Shown: positions 32,245 to 37,864 of the stretch, one piece after another | Layout: each line of letters opens with the position of its first letter | How positions within the stretch are numbered: the first letter of the stretch is position 1 | Assembly (NCBI GenBank): GCA_030532405.1 | Contig: JAUNLF010000012.1 | Location: 1 to 37,864, forward strand | Origin: Actinomycetaceae bacterium | GTDB lineage: Bacteria > Actinomycetota > Actinomycetes > Actinomycetales > Actinomycetaceae | Reading direction: 5' to 3' | Length of the DNA: 37,864 nucleotides | Notes under the pieces: model-generated | The model's input: only the letters and a program-made list of their open reading frames with translations | Database searches by the model: none | What the model was told of the DNA's origin: nothing | Program-made: the position numbers and the translations under genes

Positions 32245-34245
32245 GTGTCTAAGCCTGACGATGTGAGTCGTAACGAGAATAGTGAAGAAAATATAGTAGA
32301 CGCGCAGTCTAGCCCGCCCTCGTCGGTGAAAACTGGCAAGGTCGATATGAATGATTTGAGTAATCATAAGTTGACGAGGGCTGTTTTTTACCCGTCGGCA
32401 GTGATTTTGCTGGTGCTGGTCGCTATGGCGATTGTGATTCCGGATCAGCTGAATGCAGCGATTTCTTGGATGTCGACGGCGGTTATTAATAATCTTTCGT
32501 GGTATTACGTGCTGGCGGCGACGGGGTTCGTGGTGTTTGCGCTGGTGGTGGCGTTCACGCGGTTTGGGAATACGAAGCTCGGTGATGATGACGATGAGCC
32601 CGAATATTCCGTGAAGTCCTGGTTCGCCATGCTGTTCGCGGCGGGCATGGGCATCGGCCTCGTGTTTTACGGGGCTGGCGAACCTATGTCGCACTTCGCT
32701 TCGCCGCGCCCGGGCGTTGAAGGCAATGAGTCAGAGCTCGCCCGCGACGCCCTCGCCTCCACATTCCTGCACTGGGGTTTGCATCCGTGGGCGATTTACG
32801 TGGTTGTGGGGCTTGCGATCGCGTATTTCCACTTCCGCAAGAAGCGGCCAATTTCGATTCGTTGGACGCTTGAACCCGTTTTCGGTAAGAAGCGCGTCGA
32901 GGGCGGGCTTGGACACACGATTGACTCGGTGGCGATCCTTGGCACGGTGCTCGGTATTGCGACTTCGCTGGGATTCGGCGTGAATCAGGTTGCGGCGGGT
33001 ATCGAGTACCTGACTGGGTTTAAGTCAACTACGACCGTCCTCGTCGTCCTCGTGATCGTAATTTCTGCACTCGCGGCAACGTCTGTGGCGACGGGGTTGG
33101 ATAACGGTATTCAGTTCCTTTCTAACTTGAACTTGATTATGGCAGCGCTGCTAGCGTTTGTTGTAGCAGCGCTGGGGCCGACGGTGTTTATTCTCAATGA
33201 GTTCGTGCAAGACGTCGGCATATACCTAGCCAACATTGTGGAGCTGTCCTTTACAACACTGCCGTTCCAGGGTGTGGAAGGAACGACGTGGCTGACGTCG
33301 TGGACAACTTATTACTGGGGTTGGTGGATATCGTGGTCGCCGTTTGTGGGCGTGTTTATTGCGCGCATTTCTCGCGGGCGCACGATCCGCGAGTTCATCA
33401 TTGGCGTACTTGCGGTTCCCACTCTGGTGACGTTCATGTGGTTTGCAATTATGGGTGGCAACGCGTTGTACCAGCAGATGTTCGGCGAGGGCGGCCTGAT
33501 CGGCGACAACGGCCTCGTGAACGTTAATACGATTTTGTTCCAGTCCTTTGAGCCGTTGCCGGCCGCGCAGCTTTTGTCGGGCCTCGCGATGGTTATCGTG
33601 GTGATTTTCTTCATCACATCGTCGGACTCGGGATCGTACGTCATGTCAATGTTGTCAACTGGTGGTAATCCGAATCCCGCGCTTTATGTGCGGTTGACGT
33701 GGGCGACGCTGGTTGGTGCAGTGACGGCGGCGATGATTGGTGCGTCCGCGGGTGATACCGGTATGGCGGCGTTGCAGTCGTTGGCGATTTTGGCGGCTCT
33801 GCCGTTTAGTTTTGTGATGATTGCGATGTGCGTGGCGGTTTGGCGGTCGTTGCAGGGTGAGCATAAGAAGCGTCAGCGTGCTGAGCGCGCCATGATGGAA
33901 CGTCACCTTGTTAGCACTGTGCAGGCGCGTGTGGAGGAGGGACTCGAGGAGTCCGTTGCCGCCACCGCTGAGGCCGCCGCTGTGGAGGTGGCTGTTGAGG
34001 CCGCGTCCGCTGCGGCCGTTGAAGCTGCGGCCTCCTACGTGGCACGCGAGACTGATATTTCCGGGGCGAACACCGCCCACAGTTCCGAGGGTGACGGCAC
34101 GGGGCCCGGTCTTGGCGGTTCGGCCTCTGAGCGCGAGGGTGTTGTGCGTGCCCTTGGGAGTTCGTTGCGCTCCCCGATTCCTGTTGCTCCCGAAGTTGTG
34201 CAGTTCGTGCGTCGTTTGCGTCGCAAGCATCGCGACGATAAATGA
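32245..34245 (+). CDS. BCCT family betaine/carnitine/choline transporter
   Basis: A secondary transporter of 666 residues for compatible solutes, normally driven by sodium or protons. About 12 helices lie over residues 50-540. Family segments are FAAGMGIGLVFYGAGEPMSHF (the glycine-rich unwound stretch, about residues 130-150), WGLHPWAIYVVVGLAIAYF and TYYWGWWISWSPFVGVFIARISRGRT with the Trp-rich binding box. The N-terminal 35 residues are acidic and the C-terminal 125 are Ala/Glu/Val-rich, ending in a basic RRLRRKHRDDK. Such tails regulate osmotic activation in BetP. GTG 32245 has a weak site. ATG 32347 would be an alternative start. Confidence 0.93.
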   Translation: MSKPDDVSRNENSEENIVDAQSSPPSSVKTGKVDMNDLSNHKLTRAVFYPSAVILLVLVAMAIVIPDQLNAAISWMSTAVINNLSWYYVLAATGFVVFALVVAFTRFGNTKLGDDDDEPEYSVKSWFAMLFAAGMGIGLVFYGAGEPMSHFASPRPGVEGNESELARDALASTFLHWGLHPWAIYVVVGLAIAYFHFRKKRPISIRWTLEPVFGKKRVEGGLGHTIDSVAILGTVLGIATSLGFGVNQVAAGIEYLTGFKSTTTVLVVLVIVISALAATSVATGLDNGIQFLSNLNLIMAALLAFVVAALGPTVFILNEFVQDVGIYLANIVELSFTTLPFQGVEGTTWLTSWTTYYWGWWISWSPFVGVFIARISRGRTIREFIIGVLAVPTLVTFMWFAIMGGNALYQQMFGEGGLIGDNGLVNVNTILFQSFEPLPAAQLLSGLAMVIVVIFFITSSDSGSYVMSMLSTGGNPNPALYVRLTWATLVGAVTAAMIGASAGDTGMAALQSLAILAALPFSFVMIAMCVAVWRSLQGEHKKRQRAERAMMERHLVSTVQARVEEGLEESVAATAEAAAVEVAVEAASAAAVEAAASYVARETDISGANTAHSSEGDGTGPGLGGSASEREGVVRALGSSLRSPIPVAPEVVQFVRRLRRKHRDDK

Positions 34246-34815
34246 GGGCGTGCTGAGACACCCCTCGGTGAGGTTCCCCTGAGCGGCCGCCTAGGCAACC
34301 GCCGGGTGCGCCGGGTGCGCCGCCCTATCTTCGATGGGGTCGCGGTTCGCCACCCTGTCTTCGACGGGCTTGCGCTGTAGCGACGCGGGTGGACACGGTG
34401 CTCCAGGAGAAATCTCCTGGAGCCCTCTAGGCTGAGAGCCCCTCGGTTCCACCCAAACAAAATCTTCCGGCGAGCAACCCTTGTATTCGATGGGGTCGCG
34501 GTTCGCCCCCCTGTCTTCGATGGACTTGCGCTGTAGCGACGCGGGCGACGACAGGGAACGAGGGCGGATCAGGCGCCCCCTTGGCGGAGCCCCAAGCAAG
34601 GTGAATCTGGGGGCCCGAACTGGGCAAGTCAGCCCCTGACGAGGCGATCCAGGCGACGCAGGCGACGACCGTCGACAAGGCGGACGAGGGTGGACGTGGG
34701 TGGACACGGCGCTCCAAGAGATTTCTCTTGAAGCCCTCTAGACTGAGAGCCCCTCGGTGCCACCCAAACAAAATCCTCCGGCGAGCAGCCCTTGTATTCG
34801 CTGGGGTCGCGCTTT
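34246..34815. repeat. Two diverged copies of a ~130-bp repeat carrying a hairpin
   Basis: GGTGGACACGGYGCTCC, a stem-loop, CCCTCTAGRCTGAGAGCCCC and CCACCCAAACAAAATC, then GCGAGCARCCCTTGTATTCG, occur at about 34388-34510 and again at about 34698-34810. Separately CTTCGATGGGGTCGCGGTTC and GCTTGCGCTGTAGCGACGCG recur with an offset of about 157 bases (34328 and 34486). Frames on the minus strand read through both copies but differ between them and look non-coding. Confidence 0.82.
34400..34423. ncRNA. Stem-loop conserved in the repeat (copy 1)
   Basis: A perfect 11-bp stem GCTCCAGGAGA/TCTCCTGGAGC with loop AA. Copy 2 at 34711-34734 reads GCTCCAAGAGA/TCTCTTGAAGC with loop TT. A G-C pair in copy 1 becomes A-T in copy 2 with both sides changed, which suggests the structure, not the sequence, is kept. 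Whether it is transcribed is unknown. Confidence 0.45.
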
Positions 34816-35158
34816 GCTACGCAGGCTATACAGCGCGCGCCTTGTAGGGCTAGACATCTGGGCGCCTTGCGGGGAGGCGCCACCTCACCGAGCCGTCACT
34901 CATTTCCATGCGGGCAGGCTCCACCTCACCGAGCCGTCACTCGTTTCCGGGCTGATTCGAAGCGAAAACCTGCTCGCCCTCGTGAATGGAAAATATGCAT
35001 GGAAGTGCGCGAACGGGACGCAACACGTTTGGGTTTTTTGAGAAACGGCAGGTGCGGCGGACTCGAGTGTGGAAATCTGGCATTATGGGTCTGAATCGTG
35101 GTGGGAGCATGAGCTAACACCGGTGGAGCGTGGCTTCGCACTTGAGCGGGGAGGGATC
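34816..35158. other. Spacer with short direct repeats and TM2 gene leader
   Basis: CACCTCACCGAGCCGTCACT occurs twice (about 34879 and 34925), each followed by CRTTTCC. Near 35085-35097, ATTATGGGTCTGAATCG is a half-unit of the 55-bp family, placed just before the TM2 gene leader. GGGGAGGG precedes the GTG chosen for that gene. No other gene is seen. Confidence 0.5.
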
Positions 35159-36022
35159 GTGGCGGACTCGAATGGGCCTAGGCGTCCGAACTATGGGCGT
35201 CCGGAATGGCAGCAAGGCTGGGATGCGAATGCGGCCGGTGAGAACTCGTACGATCGTGGCATTGACCGTTGGAGTGATCGGAGTGGCGGGCAAGAGCGTC
35301 GCTGGGACCGCCCGAACGACAACGACATGAGCAACGGCTGGGATTCTTACCGCGGCGACAATCGTGGCAATACCCCGAATTCTTACGGCAGCCAGCACCC
35401 GAACGAGCATTGGAATGGCCGCGGAGGCCAGGACCCGAACAACCAGTGGAATCAGGGTGAGCGCTGGAACACTCACGACGGCCATAACTCTGGCAACGCC
35501 TACCGGGACAGCCGGCGGGCAAATAACGATTCAGACGGGAACTACCGCTCCCAGAACCGCAATTCAGACGGGAACTACCGCGCCCAAAACCGCGATTCAG
35601 ATGGGAACTACCGGGACGCGCAGACGTCACCTCGTTCAAACAGCTATTCTGCGGAGAACTACGCCCGCTACGAGCCTCCCCGAGCGCAGTGGGAGGAGGC
35701 TTCCTACCGGCCTGGAGCGCCCAACTTCCAGCAGGGTCCGCGTTCGTCGCAGCAGTCTCGCCCGCCAAGTTTCCAACAAGTGCCGCAGCGCAACGCGATT
35801 ATCGCGGGGTTGCTGGGGATTTTCCTGGGCGCTTTCGGGGCGCATAACTTCTACACGGGCCGATACAAAATCGCGGTGGTGCAACTGGCTTTGACCGTGT
35901 TGTCGAGCTTCGCCCTCGCATTCATAACCGGGCTTTGGGGGATCATCGAAGGCCTCATGTACCTTCTGGCTTCCACCCCCTACTACGAGCAAGACGGCTG
36001 GGGCCGCCCGCTCTCACGCTAA
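35159..36022 (+). CDS. TM2 domain protein with repetitive hydrophilic N-terminus
   Basis: A 287-residue protein. The C-terminal 75 residues are a TM2 domain: two helices (IIAGLLGIFLGAFGAHNFYTG and VVQLALTVLSSFALAFITG) with the family Gly-x-x-Asn/Phe-Tyr signature, then WGIIEGLMYLL. The long N-terminal part is Asn/Arg/Gly/Asp/Trp rich and probably disordered. Around residues 124-156 it contains three 11-residue repeats (SDGNYR core) encoded by fragments of the 55-bp repeat. I take the GTG at 35159 after GGGGAGGG. An upstream GTG at 35069 would add 30 residues translated from repeat sequence. Role unknown. Confidence 0.85.
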   Translation: MADSNGPRRPNYGRPEWQQGWDANAAGENSYDRGIDRWSDRSGGQERRWDRPNDNDMSNGWDSYRGDNRGNTPNSYGSQHPNEHWNGRGGQDPNNQWNQGERWNTHDGHNSGNAYRDSRRANNDSDGNYRSQNRNSDGNYRAQNRDSDGNYRDAQTSPRSNSYSAENYARYEPPRAQWEEASYRPGAPNFQQGPRSSQQSRPPSFQQVPQRNAIIAGLLGIFLGAFGAHNFYTGRYKIAVVQLALTVLSSFALAFITGLWGIIEGLMYLLASTPYYEQDGWGRPLSR

Positions 36023-36307
36023 CCACATGCACCGGCCTGTCGAGTTTCCGGCTCTCGAACCGTAACTTGTTTGAGGCTGCCTACTATGTCGTCGATTGCG
36101 CGGACGCACACCATTATCTTCGGCAGTCTTAGTTCGATGTTTGAGGGCGAGCACAGACACTTGGCCCCGCATTGTTGCAAGGCTCAGACGCACGGAGTTG
36201 CGCGCTGGACTCGCGCCTTGTTGCCGTCTGCCTGCACGGCGGTAGCAACCGGTCTGAACCTGAAAGTTACTTTCGCTTACCTGGCCCACGTTCCACGAGA
36301 GGTCTGA
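36023..36307. other. Convergent spacer, no gene
   Basis: This lies between the TM2 gene and the convergent lipoprotein genes. It contains one palindrome GAAAGT-T-ACTTTC (36262-36274) and one GAGGGCG. No terminator with T-run is evident, and the open frames present have no family features. Confidence 0.4.
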
Positions 36308-36952
36308 CTAGTCGTCGTAGACCTCCTCGTATGGAACCGCTTGCGCCTCTTCCACTTTCCAACCGTCATCCCACATCACTTCGACAGCAGCGACAAAATG
36401 AAACTCTTCGAACTTCCGAATCTCAGAGTCTCTAGCCACATGTCCATAATGTTCTGTTACGTAACCGATGACCTGCGTTCCCCACTCCACACGATCGGTA
36501 CTACCGCCTTGTAGCGAACCCGTTGCCTCGAGGCCACGTATGTCGTAACCGTCAAAGTACGACTCAGTCTCGGCGGCTCCCTCGATAACCTTGGCAAAAT
36601 AGTCACAGAACTCGGATGTCTCAGTGCAGACCCCCCTCAAAGCCTCGGGCTCCAGAGTTGCCATGGAGTACCCAAGCACCTCCATAAAATACACAGAAAA
36701 TGCCTCTGCACCTTGCTTAGTGCGTTGCTTCGCGGCATCGGGGAGCTCAGGAACCGGGTATGGGTAGAGTTCCTCCTTGGTCGGAGGCACAAGAGCCGTC
36801 GTTGGCTCCTCCGTAGGAGACTCATTCAACTCAGTTGCAGACTGCGAGGGATAAGTAGCTTCAGGCTCAGCCTCTGCCTCAGCATCAGAACAGCCCGCCA
36901 ACACCAATGCTGGTAACGCCAACCCGGCAGCAATCTTAAAGAACGTCCTCAT
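36308..36952 (-). CDS. DUF6318 family lipoprotein (A)
   Basis: A 214-residue lipoprotein with signal MRTFFKIAAGLALPALVLAGC (lipobox LAGC), an acidic Ala/Glu/Ser linker to about residue 50, and a folded domain starting VPPTKEELYPYPVPELPDAA. Two Cys (residues about 110-120, GVCTETSEFC) may form a disulfide. It ends DGWKVEEAQAVPYEEVYDD. The Pro-rich motif followed by AAKQRTKQGAEAF fits the actinobacterial DUF6318 family, which has no known role. ATG 36952 has a weak upstream site. It is a paralogue of the gene at 37112, 159 bases away. Confidence 0.85.
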   Translation of the reverse strand: MRTFFKIAAGLALPALVLAGCSDAEAEAEPEATYPSQSATELNESPTEEPTTALVPPTKEELYPYPVPELPDAAKQRTKQGAEAFSVYFMEVLGYSMATLEPEALRGVCTETSEFCDYFAKVIEGAAETESYFDGYDIRGLEATGSLQGGSTDRVEWGTQVIGYVTEHYGHVARDSEIRKFEEFHFVAAVEVMWDDGWKVEEAQAVPYEEVYDD

Positions 36953-37111
36953 AAATCACACCGCCATAAAAAATGAATAAGCACTACTTCTCAGTTTCTT
37001 GGGAGGGATAGGACCAGAACATCGAATAGAAAAAGAGACAAACCAGTTTGAGGATTTAGAACACGTCGGGCGCCAAAGCAAGATCGAACAGAGGCAAGAG
37101 CGATAGTTACA

Positions 37112-37768
37112 CTAATCGTCGTAGACCTCCTCATAGGGAAGCGCTTGTGCTTCTTCCACCTTCCAGCCGTCAAGCCAGGCGAGTTCGACTCCTGCTACAA
37201 ATCGCGATTCCTCCATGTGGGCTCTCTCCCCACTTGTGACATTTTGGAGTTCGTATGGTGCTATGTATCCAATGACTTGCGCGCCCCATTCAACACGGTC
37301 AGTAGTCCCGCCTTCGAGGGCGCCAGTTGCCTCGAGGTCGTACATAAAGTAACCGACCTTATAGGTGCCTGATTCAATGTTGTGCTCAATAAACTCAACA
37401 TTGGTCAGACAAAAACCCGCCGCGTCTGTACAGACTTCCATCAATGCCTGTGGATCTCGCGTCGCAGTCGCGTAGGCGTAAACTTCCACGAAGTACTCAG
37501 CAAAAGCCATAGCACCCTCTTTGGTGCGTGCTTTCGCCGCTTCAGGAATTACAGGTTTCGGATGGGGATAGAGCTCCTCCTTGGTCGGAGGAACAAGAGC
37601 CGTAGTCGGCTCCTCAGTAGGAGCCTCGGACAATTTCTCTGTTATTCGGGCTTGGGACGGTAAAGGTTCAACTACCTCATGCCTGGTATCCGTTGAAGTT
37701 TCAGCGCAACCCGCGAGAACCAATACGGGGAGCATGATTCTGACGGCGATTCTGTAGAACGTCCTCAC
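37112..37768 (-). CDS. DUF6318 family lipoprotein (B)
   Basis: A 218-residue paralogue of lipoprotein A. The signal ends LAGCAE. The TEEPTTALVPPTKEELYP core and the DGWKVEEAQALPYEEVYDD end are nearly the same as in A, also at DNA level, while the middle has diverged (CTDAAGFCLTNVEFIEHNIE). Start is the GTG at 37768 with GGAGTAACCT upstream. A short gap of 25 bases separates it from the end of another minus-strand gene, suggesting an operon with A as the last member. Confidence 0.85.
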   Translation of the reverse strand: MRTFYRIAVRIMLPVLVLAGCAETSTDTRHEVVEPLPSQARITEKLSEAPTEEPTTALVPPTKEELYPHPKPVIPEAAKARTKEGAMAFAEYFVEVYAYATATRDPQALMEVCTDAAGFCLTNVEFIEHNIESGTYKVGYFMYDLEATGALEGGTTDRVEWGAQVIGYIAPYELQNVTSGERAHMEESRFVAGVELAWLDGWKVEEAQALPYEEVYDD

Positions 37769-37793
37769 AGGTTACTCCGAAGTTATTCCGCCT

Positions 37794-37864
37794 CTATTTG
37801 CCTTTGTAGCCGGGTACGGTCAAGGAGAACTTAGGCTTGCGAACCTCGAACTCAGAAACCGTCG
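37794..37864 (-). CDS. 3' end of an unidentified gene (partial)
   Basis: On the minus strand a frame runs from the window edge to TAG at 37794-37796, ending FSLTVPGYKGK. The frame has a sensible composition and lies 25 bases upstream of lipoprotein B in the same direction. Only about 22 residues are visible, so no function can be given. Confidence 0.5.
   Translation of the reverse strand, partial: TVSEFEVRKPKFSLTVPGYKGK

Noticed and set aside
34291-34883. Minus-strand repetitive proteins downstream of the BCCT gene
   Set aside because: Reading frames shift between the two repeat copies and the stem-loop is conserved better than any protein frame.
36262-36274. GAAAGT-T-ACTTTC palindrome as terminator
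   Set aside because: The stem is short and AT-rich with no T-run, so a terminator is not supported.

Overview
The window looks like chromosomal DNA of a high-GC Gram-positive bacterium (Actinomycetota), perhaps a member of the Actinomycetaceae. This rests on GTG and TTG starts, a PdtaS-type sensor kinase, and DUF2505, DUF6318 and TM2 proteins of actinobacterial type. The family-level placement is a guess. No transposase, integrase, phage gene or plasmid replication gene is visible. The genes look intact, but the spacers are crowded with short repeats.

Layout. 1-5340: a sugar ABC importer operon (binding protein plus two permeases, no ATPase) lying between two long direct repeats. 5379-10814: sensor kinase pdtaS (minus), then DUF2505, OsmC-family, EcsC-like, thyA and folA (plus). 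11010-14131: a four-gene osmoprotectant (OpuC/ProU-type) ABC operon (minus). 14316-19421: Nudix hydrolase, MFS exporter, Old Yellow Enzyme, a CPVC membrane protein and a TSUP transporter. 19635-19708: initiator tRNA. 20804-24600: a divergent three-gene module with two related polytopic membrane proteins (DUF5692-like) around a large SRPBCC-like protein. 25542-31715: an anchored coiled-coil protein, a YchJ/SEC-C protein, a MazF/PemK-like protein with a low-complexity N-terminus, and a 1110-residue PLD nuclease-helicase-DUF3427 protein. 32245-36022: a BCCT transporter and a TM2 protein. 36308-37864: two tandem DUF6318 lipoproteins and the end of another gene.

The strongest unexplained signal is a repeat family. 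Its complete unit is 55 bp and is bounded by ATTCAGA and TCTGAAT. Complete and partial copies in both orientations fill seven or more spacers, often joined in tandem with 29-bp linkers (84-bp period). Pieces of it also appear inside four genes: the TM2 protein (an 11-residue repeat), the helicase linker, the SRPBCC protein, and the last codons and stop of the second DUF5692-like gene. Separately, the heptamer GAGGGCG/CGCCCTC occurs about 80 times by eye on both strands, several times the composition-based expectation, in genes and spacers alike. Other duplications copy the 3' ends of genes and the 3' arm of the tRNA terminator.

Physiologically, the OpuC system and the BCCT carrier point to osmotic stress adaptation. 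thyA and folA form the thymidylate/tetrahydrofolate pair. The DUF5692-SRPBCC-DUF5692 module is the best candidate for an undescribed system. All positions and counts were read by eye, and no similarity search was run.
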